DNA from: Armatimonadota bacterium
GTDB lineage: Bacteria > Armatimonadota > JADLDR01
NCBI GenBank assembly: GCA_020846535.1
Contig: JADLDR010000097.1
Location: 1-64,000 of the forward strand
DNA length: 64,000 nt
Reading direction: 5' to 3'
A model generated the notes under the pieces. That model searched no databases, was not told where the DNA came from, and worked only from the letters and a program-made list of their open reading frames with translations. Of this stretch, positions 7,364 to 15,923 are shown in pieces. Position 1 is the first letter of the stretch. Every line of letters begins with the position of its first letter. A program made the position numbers and the translations under genes.

Positions 7364-9586
7364 ATGAAATGGTTTCGTCTCTGCCTGCTTCTGTTACTGA
7401 ACGCCCTGACAGCATGGGCCGCGCCCGCTGATTCCGGAAGCGCAATGCCGAAGGCGACTGTCCTCGGCCCGGCGCAGGATGTCCGGCTCATCGAGGACTT
7501 TACCGCTGACAGGAAAGCTCTGTGGCCGGCTCGGGGCGGGGAGAATATCGCCTACCGAATAGACACCGGCTATCATATCCCCGGTGTCGCAGCCACGCTC
7601 ATGAGGATCGGGCTGAACCGGAAGAGCGCCTCGGACGGCGAACCCTCCCATAACTGGTTTCAGGTCGCCCGAAAAGGCCTCCCGGCGGACGCGATCCCTA
7701 CGGAGGCGGACGGCCTGCGCCTCATGCTCGGTTCGCATACCGAAGCCCAGTGGTGGGTTTCGGTGGGGCTGGTCACGGAAGGCGGCGCGTCTTTCTCCTA
7801 TGTCATAGACCATCCGTTCCCCGCAGGGCGCATGATCGAGTATAACATCCCCTTCGAGGAATTCCGGTCTCACGCGCAGGCAAGGCTCTCCCGCGAACAG
7901 GCCGCCGCCGTCCGTGAGATATCCTTCACGCTTTCGGCAGGTGGCCCGGCCTTCTACCTGGATAAAATCACCGCATATCGCCGGGAGCGTTATGGCTGCT
8001 GGCTCGATTTCTCCACCTCGCACCCGGCCACCAATCTCTTTCAGCGCACCGATCCGGTCACGCTCGTTTTCACGATAGGCGGCGCGCTGCCCGACAATGC
8101 TCGAGGCTTCCGCTACGAGGTGTCGGACTACTTCGGCAGGATCGTTTCCCGGGGCAGGGTTCCCTTCAGCGGCTCGGCGCGATACCGCCTCCGGGCCACC
8201 CCGAAAATCCACGGCTACTATGAAGCCAGAGCCTTCCTGACCGATGCGCAGGGTAAAGACATCGAGAAACGCTCCTGCATCCGCACCGAAGGGACGGTCC
8301 CGGAAGGCATCGGTACCTTTTCCGTCCTGCCGGCCACCCTCCGGGAGAACCGGGCCCTTTTTCAAAGGATGGGGCAAAACGCCTTCTTCGGGCTGCACGG
8401 CGATTTTCTGGGGCTTGCCGACCATATCGGCCTGGCCTGGCGGTTCGATTATTCCGCCTGGCGCTTCCTGGAACCTTCCCAGCCCGACCCGGAGGCAGGG
8501 ATGCCCGACTGGGTGAAGGAAGCCATGGCCCGCCCGCCCCAGCCGCCCTATCGCCTCCACATACAGCCCTTTCTCTTCAACCTGAAATCCTCGCTGCCGG
8601 AATGGGCGAAAAGCGGCAGCGAGAAAGCCCCGGCCTTCAAAGACTGGGCCGATGCAACGGCCCTGCTTCGCCGCCATGTGACGCTGGAGAAGCGCCTCTA
8701 CCCGCACATGAGGCCCCGGATTTACGGCGGAGGATGGGAAATCAACCTGAACATGCCGCCCTATATCAGCCAGCCGCCCGAGCATACCCCGCAGGACGTG
8801 GCCGAATTATACCGGCGCGTGCGCGAAACGGTGAAGGCCGAAGACCCCGGCGGCATCGTCATCGGCCCCTGCCCATCCACTCTGAATATCGAGTGGTTCG
8901 AAAGGGCCTTCAGAGCAGGCGTGCTGGAATATCTGGACGGCATCGAAACTCACGGTTACAACGATGGAGTGGTCACCCCGGAAGAGAACGACCTGCCGGG
9001 CAAGATCAGGCGGCTGAATGCGCTGATCAGGCGGTATAAGGGCAAAACCCTTCCTATTTATATCACGGAACGCGGAGAACGGGGAATTCTGGGCGCGGGG
9101 TCGCTGCACCGGGAGCAAGCCCGGAAGATGGCGCGGGCCGCCATAATCCTCAAGGGAGAGGGCATCCGCGCCTTTCTCCCCTTCTACGGCATCGACTACG
9201 ACCGCGAGGGCTACGGTTTCGCCTTCAACCCGGACGTGGACGCCCCTTCCGGCCCGTGGGCCACGAAGCGCATCAGCCCCAAGCCTATGGCAAACGCCGT
9301 AGCGGCCTGTGCAAAGCTTCTGGAGGGCGCTGCCCCGAAAACCCGTATCAAAACACTCGGGCCCGACGTTTGGGCGTATGTCTTTACCCGCAAAGGCCAG
9401 ACGGTCACCGCCGCCTGGACGACCGGCAGGAAACGCAAAGTGCTGCTGCCGGTAGGAAGCGCGCGGGCGGCGGAAGTGGTCAATATCATGGGCCACACTT
9501 CGAGAGCCGTTCCAAGATCGGGACGTCTGGCGCTCGTAATAGACGATACGCCGGTGTATGTGGTGATCAGAGAAAAGGGCCCATAA
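7364..9586 (+). CDS. Secreted glycoside-hydrolase-like TIM-barrel protein
   Basis: The start is ATG 7364, placed by GGAGAC 8 nt upstream and by a clear signal peptide (MKWFRLCLLLLLNALTAWA). The frame stays open further upstream only inside the preceding gene. The 740-residue protein has N-terminal beta-rich domains to about residue 320. A catalytic barrel follows, with IYGGGWEINLNMPP, GIVIGPCPSTLNIEWFERAF, LDGIETHGYNDG and LPIYITERGERG. Glu in GGGWEINL and Glu in ITERGE are candidates for acid/base and nucleophile, in the style of GH39 or other clan GH-A enzymes. This is inference from spacing only. It ends at the exact point where an ABC-transporter fragment begins. Confidence 0.68.
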   Translation: MKWFRLCLLLLLNALTAWAAPADSGSAMPKATVLGPAQDVRLIEDFTADRKALWPARGGENIAYRIDTGYHIPGVAATLMRIGLNRKSASDGEPSHNWFQVARKGLPADAIPTEADGLRLMLGSHTEAQWWVSVGLVTEGGASFSYVIDHPFPAGRMIEYNIPFEEFRSHAQARLSREQAAAVREISFTLSAGGPAFYLDKITAYRRERYGCWLDFSTSHPATNLFQRTDPVTLVFTIGGALPDNARGFRYEVSDYFGRIVSRGRVPFSGSARYRLRATPKIHGYYEARAFLTDAQGKDIEKRSCIRTEGTVPEGIGTFSVLPATLRENRALFQRMGQNAFFGLHGDFLGLADHIGLAWRFDYSAWRFLEPSQPDPEAGMPDWVKEAMARPPQPPYRLHIQPFLFNLKSSLPEWAKSGSEKAPAFKDWADATALLRRHVTLEKRLYPHMRPRIYGGGWEINLNMPPYISQPPEHTPQDVAELYRRVRETVKAEDPGGIVIGPCPSTLNIEWFERAFRAGVLEYLDGIETHGYNDGVVTPEENDLPGKIRRLNALIRRYKGKTLPIYITERGERGILGAGSLHREQARKMARAAIILKGEGIRAFLPFYGIDYDREGYGFAFNPDVDAPSGPWATKRISPKPMANAVAACAKLLEGAAPKTRIKTLGPDVWAYVFTRKGQTVTAAWTTGRKRKVLLPVGSARAAEVVNIMGHTSRAVPRSGRLALVIDDTPVYVVIREKGP

Positions 9587-9990
9587 AGGGCTTCGGCGAA
9601 AGCCTCCGGGACAATATCTTGCTCGGCCTGCCGGCAGATCGCTTCGATCCGGACGACGCTCTTGGCGATACGGTTCTGGAAGAGGATACCGCCCGGATGC
9701 CGGACGGGGCCGATACCCGGATCGGGCCGCGCGGCGTGCGGCTTTCCGGCGCTCTGGATATCGAGACAGAGCGCCTCTTGTGGGAGAGGATCCTCGCCCG
9801 GCCCGGGGCCACCTGCCAGGCCGTCTCTCACTCACGCTTCGTCCAGAACCGGGCGGATACCGTTCTCGTCCTCAAAGACGGGCGGCTGGAAGCGGCGGGG
9901 CCTCCGGAGAACCTACTGCAAACATCCGAAGAGATGCGCCTCATCTGGCACGGCAAACTTAGGCCCGGACGATCCTGGAAGCGGTTAGCC
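9587..9990 (+). pseudogene. Remnant of an ABC exporter ATP-binding domain
   Basis: In the frame just behind the stop of the preceding gene the translation reads FGESLRDNILLGLP, then VLEEDTARMPDGADTRIGPR, GVRLSG and ALDIETERLLWERI. It continues with AVSHSRFVQNRADTVLVLKDG and SEEMRLIWHG. This is the order of an ABC exporter nucleotide-binding domain from the Q-loop region to the end. Walker A is absent. The segment from the rest of the LSGGQ signature through Walker B has been deleted, so GVRLSG joins ALDIET directly. No start codon or binding site serves it. It cannot bind ATP normally and is a decayed fragment. Confidence 0.8.
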
Positions 9991-10141
9991 CCTCCCTCCG
10001 ACTGCCCGGCAGTCGCCTCTTCCACCAGAGAGCGCCGCAAAACCATTTTCCCCGTCCGAGCCGTAGGAGCGATCCTTGTGATCGCCCTCTTGTCTGCCCC
10101 CTGACTCCAATACCCCTTCCTGGCCGGGAAGACCCGATCCC

Positions 10142-11515
10142 TCAGTTCTTCAGACTCGTGATCGGCGCGGGGATGCGCCCGCGGCGCTGGATGAAGGCCG
10201 CGGAGCTTTCCCGGTGGACGGGCATCACGCTTCCCTCTCCGAGCAGACCCTTGTGGCCTTCGAAGCGCACCCAGTCGCCCGGATGCTTGCCCGGAACGGG
10301 AGCGATCCTCACCGAAGTCGTCTTGTGATTGATGACCCCGATTGCCATCTCATCGGCGATGATGGCGGAAAGCGTTTCAGGCGGGGTGTCGCCGGGGACG
10401 ATGATCATGTCCAGGCCAACAGCGCACACCGAGGTCATGGCCTCCAGTTTGTCCAGGGTGAGAGCGCCTTGGGCGACCGCCTCGATCATGCCCGCATCCT
10501 CGCTGACCGGGATGAAGGCTCCCGAGAAGCCGCCCACATAGGAAGAGGCCATCGCCCCGCCTTTTTTGACGGCATCGGTCAGAAGGGCAAGGGCCGCCGT
10601 CGTGCCGTGCGTGCCGCATTGCTCCAGCCCCATCAGCTTCAGGATATGGGCCACGCTGTCCCCCACCGCCGTTGTCGGGGCCAGGGACAGGTCGACGATG
10701 CCGAAATCCACGCCCAGGAGACGGGAAACCTCCCGTCCCACCAGTTCGCCCACCCGGGCGATTTTGAAGCTGGTACGCTTGATCTCCTCCGAGATCTGCC
10801 CCAGGTCGGCGTCCCCCAGTTTTTCCAGCCTGGACCGGACCACGCCCGGGCCGCTGACGCCGATATTGATGACCGCCTCCGGCTGGCCGAAGCCGTGAAT
10901 CGCCCCCGGCATGAAAGGAACGTCTTCCGGCAGGTTGGCGAAGGTCGCCAGCCGGGCGCAGCCGACGGCGCTCCGGTCCACGGTACTCTCAGCCGTCTTC
11001 TGGATGACATGCCCCATCCGGGCGACCGCATCCATATTGATGCCGGTGCGCGTGGAGGCGACATTCACCGCAGACATTACATAATCCGTGGCGGCCAGGG
11101 CTTCAGGGATGGACTCCAGCAGGCGCAGGGCGCTGGGAGTGAAGCCTTTATGGGCCAGCGCGGAAAACCCCCCGATGAAATCGACCCCGACCTTGCGGGC
11201 CGCCTCGTCCATGGCCTGAGCGATGGGCACATAGGAGGGAGCCGAGACAGGGGCCGCCACGATGGAAATGGGCGTCACAGCCAGCCGCCGGTTGATGATC
11301 GGAACCCCGTAAAGCGACTGCGCCTCCTCGCACGCCTCGATCAGCCCGCGGGCGACGGACAGGATTTTACGTTCGATCTTCCGGCAGACATCTCCCAGAC
11401 CGGGATCGGCGCAGTCCTGGAGACTGACGGCCAGAGTGACGGTGCGGATATCCAGGCCCTCCATCTCGATCATCCGGATCGTTTCCAGCACCTCATCCGA
11501 ACTGAACAGCGTCAT
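10142..11515 (-). CDS. UPF0210 (DUF711/PFL-like) family protein
   Basis: The 457-residue protein matches the UPF0210 family along its length. Examples are [20 protein letters not shown] at the start, [10 protein letters not shown] near residue 128, [15 protein letters not shown] near 160, GHGINIGVSG-like [14 protein letters not shown] near 214 and the C-terminal [20 protein letters not shown]. The family has a pyruvate-formate-lyase-like fold and no settled activity. The gene follows the ACT-domain gene by 12 nt on the same strand, an association seen in many bacteria, and the pair is probably one operon. GGAGCCTCCC between the two genes provides the binding site. No signal peptide or membrane segment is present. 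Confidence 0.88.
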   Translation of the reverse strand: MTLFSSDEVLETIRMIEMEGLDIRTVTLAVSLQDCADPGLGDVCRKIERKILSVARGLIEACEEAQSLYGVPIINRRLAVTPISIVAAPVSAPSYVPIAQAMDEAARKVGVDFIGGFSALAHKGFTPSALRLLESIPEALAATDYVMSAVNVASTRTGINMDAVARMGHVIQKTAESTVDRSAVGCARLATFANLPEDVPFMPGAIHGFGQPEAVINIGVSGPGVVRSRLEKLGDADLGQISEEIKRTSFKIARVGELVGREVSRLLGVDFGIVDLSLAPTTAVGDSVAHILKLMGLEQCGTHGTTAALALLTDAVKKGGAMASSYVGGFSGAFIPVSEDAGMIEAVAQGALTLDKLEAMTSVCAVGLDMIIVPGDTPPETLSAIIADEMAIGVINHKTTSVRIAPVPGKHPGDWVRFEGHKGLLGEGSVMPVHRESSAAFIQRRGRIPAPITSLKN

Positions 11516-11527
11516 GGGAGGCTCCTT

Positions 11528-11830
11528 TCAGGGCCGGTGCATATATTGAAAGACCCTCTCATGCTGGACGAGGATTTTATAGCCCTTCTCCTCTCCCAGC
11601 CGGGTCATCTCGCTCACGAACCGCTCGAAGCGGTCGGGCGCATGGGCGATTTCCACGATCATCAGCAGATTGAAATAGTCCTGGGTCATTTTCTGGCTGA
11701 TATCCATAATATTGCCCTCCATCTCGGCGATCCGGGTCGTCACCTCGGCCAGCACCCCGACCCGGTTCTTCCCCACCGCTGTCACGATCATTCTATCGAT
11801 CAAGATTCCCACCCCGCTTTGTTCGGTCAT
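11528..11830 (-). CDS. ACT-domain regulatory protein, UPF0237 family
   Basis: A 100-residue protein reading MTEQSGVGILIDRMIVTAVG and then GKNRVGVLAEVTTRIAEMEG is a single ACT domain with a short tail. UPF0237 proteins usually start at the equivalent of MIVTAVGKNRVG. Three starts are therefore possible: ATG 11830 (weak binding site), a TTG 24 nt further in with GGTGGG 5 nt upstream, or the ATG of MIVTAV. ACT domains bind amino acids and mediate dimerisation. It lies immediately before the UPF0210 gene, its usual partner. Its role is probably ligand sensing for the partner enzyme, but this is inference. Confidence 0.8.
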   Translation of the reverse strand: MTEQSGVGILIDRMIVTAVGKNRVGVLAEVTTRIAEMEGNIMDISQKMTQDYFNLLMIVEIAHAPDRFERFVSEMTRLGEEKGYKILVQHERVFQYMHRP

Positions 11831-12072
11831 TCCGACATTCACTATTCTTCTCTGTTCCCGGAAATCCTGCTTTCCGGCAGGGAACCGGAAGCCTATCGCG
11901 AATGAAAAGCCCCGGGACATTCGCCCGTCTTTCATGGTAAGGAGCGGAAGCAGCGGAACGGTTGCCTCCCATAACTATCCGGATCAGGAATGTTAGCAGG
12001 GCTTCTAAAGCCGGGGCGTTCGCGACCCGGCTCCGCGGGCGACCCCTGCCATGGCTTTATTACGGAGGTATC

Positions 12073-12969
12073 ATGTCCGAACTCGATCAACTGACCACTG
12101 AAGCCGTCAACCCGGCCACCCGAGAGATAGACCGGGTTTCGATTCTCGAAGCGCTGGAGATGATGAATAAAGAGGATGCCTCTGTCTCCGGCGCTGTTCG
12201 CAGGGAACTGCCTCATATCGCTCGGGCCGTGGAGGCCGTTGTGGCCGCGCTGTCGGCAGGAGGGCGGCTTTTTTATGTCGGGGCCGGAACCAGCGGGCGG
12301 ATGGGCATCATCGATGCGGCGGAATGCCCGCCCACATTCGGGGTTCCTCGGGAAATGGTTCAGGGCGTGATGGCCGGGGGAGACAGGGCCGTGATCTCCC
12401 CGGCGGAAGGCGGAGAAGATAGCCGCGAAAACGGAACGCAGGCCCTTGAGACAAGGCAGGCCGGGCCGCAGGATGTCGTGATCGGCATAGCGGCCAGCGG
12501 GCGAACCCCGTTCGTTCTGGGCGCGATGGAATACGCCCGCTCGGTGGGCGCGAAGACCGTCTCCATCGCCAACAACCGGCCCTCCGAGATGGAGGCCCTG
12601 GCCGATATCGCCATCGCCCCGCAGACCGGCCCGGAGGCCGTGACCGGCTCCACCCGGCTCAAGGCGGGAACGGCGCAGAAGATGGCGCTGAACATGATCT
12701 CCACCATTTCCATGGTGCGGCTGGGGAAAACTTACGGCAACCTGATGGTGGATGTGCGGGCCACCAATGAAAAACTGCGCCGCCGCGCCCTCCGCCTGGT
12801 GATGCAGGCCACCGGAGTCGATGAAGGGCCTGCCTCCCGTGCGCTCTCCGATTCCGGCGGCCACGTCAAAACCGCCGTCGCCGCCCTCCTCCTGAATATC
12901 CCGCCAGCCGAAGCCAGGGAAAGACTGGAAGCCGCCGGAGGGATGGTGAGGAAGATGGTGGAGGGGTGA
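12073..12969 (+). CDS. murQ: N-acetylmuramic acid 6-phosphate etherase
   Basis: ATG 12073 follows ACGGAGGTATC, a strong binding site. The 298-residue protein begins MSELDQLTTEAVNPATREID, typical of MurQ. It contains the SIS-domain signature VGAGTSGRMGIIDAAECPPT near residues 63-82, followed by MAGGDRAVISPAEGGED and TGSTRLKAGTAQKMALNMIS. MurQ cleaves the lactyl ether of N-acetylmuramic acid 6-phosphate in the cytoplasm to give N-acetylglucosamine 6-phosphate, recycling peptidoglycan or using exogenous wall sugar. The length is normal for the family. It is divergent from the ACT gene and convergent, with a 6-nt gap, with a transpeptidase gene. No anmK or nagA lies beside it. Confidence 0.95.
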   Translation: MSELDQLTTEAVNPATREIDRVSILEALEMMNKEDASVSGAVRRELPHIARAVEAVVAALSAGGRLFYVGAGTSGRMGIIDAAECPPTFGVPREMVQGVMAGGDRAVISPAEGGEDSRENGTQALETRQAGPQDVVIGIAASGRTPFVLGAMEYARSVGAKTVSIANNRPSEMEALADIAIAPQTGPEAVTGSTRLKAGTAQKMALNMISTISMVRLGKTYGNLMVDVRATNEKLRRRALRLVMQATGVDEGPASRALSDSGGHVKTAVAALLLNIPPAEARERLEAAGGMVRKMVEG

Positions 12970-12975
12970 GCGAAG

Positions 12976-13950
12976 CTACCGCATTCCCTTCCACGCCTCA
13001 AGCATCTTCCGGGCGACAGGGGCGGCGTTGTCGCCTCCATGCCCTCTTGCTATATAGACGGCAATCGCCACTGCGGGCTTGTCCGCAGGCGCAAAGCCGA
13101 CGAACCACCCGTCTCTTTCGTCCGGGGAACCGGCCCGTTCCGGCGATCCGGTTTTCCCGGCCACAGCCAGGCCGGCTACAGCCGCCTTCTTCGCCGTCCC
13201 CCGTTCGACCGCCAGGCGCATCCCCGATTTCAGAACGCGCCATGTAGAAACCGAGTGGACAGGGCGTCTCATAAGCTGCCGCGCTTTGCCTGCTCCGGGC
13301 AGGCTGAGGAAGCGGCCTTCGCTGGCAACCAGGGCGGCAAGGCGGGCCATCTGCAGGGGTGTCACCCGGAAGGAGGCCCCCTGCCCTATCGCCAGACGGG
13401 CGACATCCACCGGATGGAACGCTCGATCCGGCAGGCTTCCGGGAGATTCGCCGGGCGGGCTGTATCCGGTTGTACGCCCGAGGCCGAACAATCGAGACCA
13501 TTTGAGGAGCCTGTCTCTCCCCAGCCGCAGGCCCAGGGCATAAAAGTGGATGTTGCAGGAATGGGCAAGAGCCTCCCTTATATTCATCAGGCCGTGGCCG
13601 CCGCTCCGGGAGCACCATAGACTCCGCCGTTCCAGGGGAAAGACATTCCGGCATTCGATCCGGCGGGCGAGCCGGGTGACGCCCTCCTCCAGCGCGGCAC
13701 ATGCGGTGACGAGCTTGAAGACCGACCCGGGAGCGGCCTCCGCTCGGGCAGCCTTTTGTGGAGGCCAGGCGGCCAGAAGCCTGCCTGTTTTCACCTCCAG
13801 CATCGCGACACAGCCCTCCCGCCTGCCCAGCGACTCCCTGGCCCGGGCCTGTAGCGAAAGCCTCCCCGAGTCCGCCTCACCGCAGGCCCCTGGCAGGCAA
13901 AAAAAGAGCGCCAGGGCGGTTATGATACGTCCGGCGCTCGAATAAGGCAT
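12976..13950 (-). CDS. Secreted penicillin-binding transpeptidase-domain protein
   Basis: The 324-residue protein has an N-terminal hydrophobic signal (ITALALFFCLPGACG) and a transpeptidase domain with all three active-site motifs. These are SVFK at 76-79 (nucleophile Ser76), SCN at 131-133 and KTG at 266-268. The block VDVARLAIGQGASFRVTPLQ is typical of PBP2/FtsI-like catalytic domains. No pedestal or dimerisation domain precedes it, so it is a short, near-minimal transpeptidase, which is unusual. It would crosslink peptidoglycan outside the membrane, or act as a beta-lactam-sensing relative. The start is 7 nt past the stop of the upstream gene, implying translational coupling. The convergent neighbour is murQ. 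Confidence 0.88.
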   Translation of the reverse strand: MPYSSAGRIITALALFFCLPGACGEADSGRLSLQARARESLGRREGCVAMLEVKTGRLLAAWPPQKAARAEAAPGSVFKLVTACAALEEGVTRLARRIECRNVFPLERRSLWCSRSGGHGLMNIREALAHSCNIHFYALGLRLGRDRLLKWSRLFGLGRTTGYSPPGESPGSLPDRAFHPVDVARLAIGQGASFRVTPLQMARLAALVASEGRFLSLPGAGKARQLMRRPVHSVSTWRVLKSGMRLAVERGTAKKAAVAGLAVAGKTGSPERAGSPDERDGWFVGFAPADKPAVAIAVYIARGHGGDNAAPVARKMLEAWKGMR

Positions 13951-13957
13951 CAGAAAC

Positions 13958-15835
13958 CTAACGGCTGCCGTCCGGGGTCATCGGAGCGGAGGCCTTTTGG
14001 GGCGCGGGCAGGCGGAACCAGCCCAGATCGAAGCCTGCCACGGCCTGCAATTTCTCGACACCGCCCTTATGCTCCCCGCTCACCGCGCGGGCCAGAAAAA
14101 CCTTGACCCGAATCGAACCGGCCCGGGCCGGGATGTTCGAGAAGCGGGCGGTGTAGCCGATGGCCTGCTTTGCCGGAGACTCCCCCCTGCGCGGCCCGGT
14201 GATGCTGATCTCCCCCGGCGCGCTGACCGCGGAGTGGATTTTACCTGTGTCATCGGCCAGAACGAAGCGGAGGCGCAAAGGCTCCCTGAAGGCGGCCCCG
14301 TTCCTCGCCTGCACGGAGACGGTCAGTTCCAGAGCGCCGGGGATCTCAGGCAGACGCCGGCCTCCCTGGAGACTCGCTTCGTACCCTTCCGCCTTCAGGG
14401 GCGCGGCCTGCGCCCGGGCCGAGGGCGCGTAGTGGATCTCGGCGATCACCCAGCGTCCCTCTTCGAGCGCCAAGGCGTAGCGGATAGCGGTCGTTTTGGC
14501 CCTGCCGTCCGGGCCGCGGTAGATATGCTCCCCGCTGACGACGGCCCGGTCGGCCTCTTGTTCCTGGATCTCGCCCAGGGCGAACTCCTCCGTCTTGAGG
14601 GCTTCGAAGGCATCGCTCGATAGCTCGAAATACTGGCGGGCCGTCAGCTCGTGCGAGAACCGGCCCTTGATAAAGATGCGGATCGGGCGCGATTCGGAGA
14701 CATGCTTCATCAACAGGTCGGCATTGCTTGTCTGCCAGGCGTTTTCCAGGTCGGCTATCGCCCCTTCCAGGGTGGCCTCTTCGGGCCGGGCCGGTTCGGC
14801 GGGACGGGCTTGGCTATCCGCCGGGACAGGCTCCGCGATGGGTTCGGTAGCCGGTATCGGCTCCGTGGCGGGCGTCTCGACAGGCTCGGGCTTCGGCGTG
14901 GTTTTGGGCGTATCGTCCGGGGCAGGAACCGGGTCGCCGAAGATCACCACCGGGCCGGTCAGCTCCGGATCGTAAGGGTAATACTCGTCGTCGCTGTAGT
15001 GAGGGTGCGGCTTTTTTTGCTGCTCCGCCCGGGTTTTCCGCTCGTATTTCTCCATCATGGGGCCGGTCGGCTGGGTATGGATATCGGTCGGACGGGGGCG
15101 GTTGCTTCCCGGAAGCGTGCCGCCTTGCTGCTCGCCCTGCGGATTGCCCTCGGGCCGGGGCCGATTGCTGTCCGGCAGCCGCTGCCGCTCCCGGTCCGCC
15201 GCAAGGGGCGTCCTTTCGGCAGGCCCGGATTTGCGCTCGAACACAGGGGTCTGCGGCTCCTCCTCCGGCCCCTCGCGCGGTTCCGGTTTCGGCTGCTCCT
15301 GCGGGGGCGTCTCCACCGGACGAGGCCGATTGCTATCGGAACGGGGCGGTTCCTGACGAGGCGGCTCCTTCTTCGGCTCGGGCTTGGGAGTATTCTGCCC
15401 GGGTGTGGGCTTCGGGGCCTCCTGCCGGGGCGGATCGCTTTTGCGCTCGAAGACCGGAGGGGCTTCCTTCTTGGGTTCGGATTTCGGCTCCGGGCGGGGC
15501 GGCTCCGGCTTTGGCTCTACCTTCGGCGGCTCGGGTCTGGGAGGCTCTGGTTTCGGAGGTTCGGGCCTGGGGGCTTCCGGTTTCGGCTCCGGTCTGGGAG
15601 GCTCGGGTTTGGGTTCGGGCTTTGGCTCCGGTTTAGGTTCGGGTCTCGGCTCGGGCTTCGGAGGCGCGGGCGGCGGGGGAGGCGGCGGGGGCGTTTCCTT
15701 TTTCGGGGGGTTGTCGCTCTTGCGTTTGAAGACCTGCGCCTGGGCCGTGTCGCCGTTCCAGAGGCAGCCCGCGCCGAACAGGACGGCCAGCGCCCCGGAC
15801 AGCCAGCAGCGATACAGCCGATTCGTGCCGTTCAT
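13958..15835 (-). CDS. Secreted Pro/Glu/Lys-rich repeat protein with a C-terminal NTF2-like domain (paralogue A)
   Basis: About 625 residues. ATG 15835 is preferred over ATG 15841 because GAGG lies 9 nt before it. The signal peptide has a core WLSGALAVLFGAG and a likely AQA-Q cleavage. Residues about 42-125 are almost pure PKPEP/PRPEP repeats. The motif F-(K/E)-R-K-S occurs right after the signal and again near 129 and 199, with YERKT near 265. SNRPRP occurs three times (near 168, 223, 244). Residues about 355-470 form a folded domain (AIADLENAWQTSNADLLMKH) like NTF2/SnoaL-type domains. A beta-sandwich-like tail follows. The same motifs and domain occur in the gene upstream at 15924-17288. 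A cell-wall-spanning stalk is plausible; the function is unknown. Confidence 0.78.
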   Translation of the reverse strand: MNGTNRLYRCWLSGALAVLFGAGCLWNGDTAQAQVFKRKSDNPPKKETPPPPPPPPAPPKPEPRPEPKPEPKPEPKPEPPRPEPKPEAPRPEPPKPEPPRPEPPKVEPKPEPPRPEPKSEPKKEAPPVFERKSDPPRQEAPKPTPGQNTPKPEPKKEPPRQEPPRSDSNRPRPVETPPQEQPKPEPREGPEEEPQTPVFERKSGPAERTPLAADRERQRLPDSNRPRPEGNPQGEQQGGTLPGSNRPRPTDIHTQPTGPMMEKYERKTRAEQQKKPHPHYSDDEYYPYDPELTGPVVIFGDPVPAPDDTPKTTPKPEPVETPATEPIPATEPIAEPVPADSQARPAEPARPEEATLEGAIADLENAWQTSNADLLMKHVSESRPIRIFIKGRFSHELTARQYFELSSDAFEALKTEEFALGEIQEQEADRAVVSGEHIYRGPDGRAKTTAIRYALALEEGRWVIAEIHYAPSARAQAAPLKAEGYEASLQGGRRLPEIPGALELTVSVQARNGAAFREPLRLRFVLADDTGKIHSAVSAPGEISITGPRRGESPAKQAIGYTARFSNIPARAGSIRVKVFLARAVSGEHKGGVEKLQAVAGFDLGWFRLPAPQKASAPMTPDGSR

Positions 15836-15923
15836 CTTCATTCACCTCTTCGCAATCGGACATGCCAAAGAGGGGCAGGTTCGGAACCTGCCCCTGCCGC
15901 GAGCGCCTGCCTATCCGTTTAGA

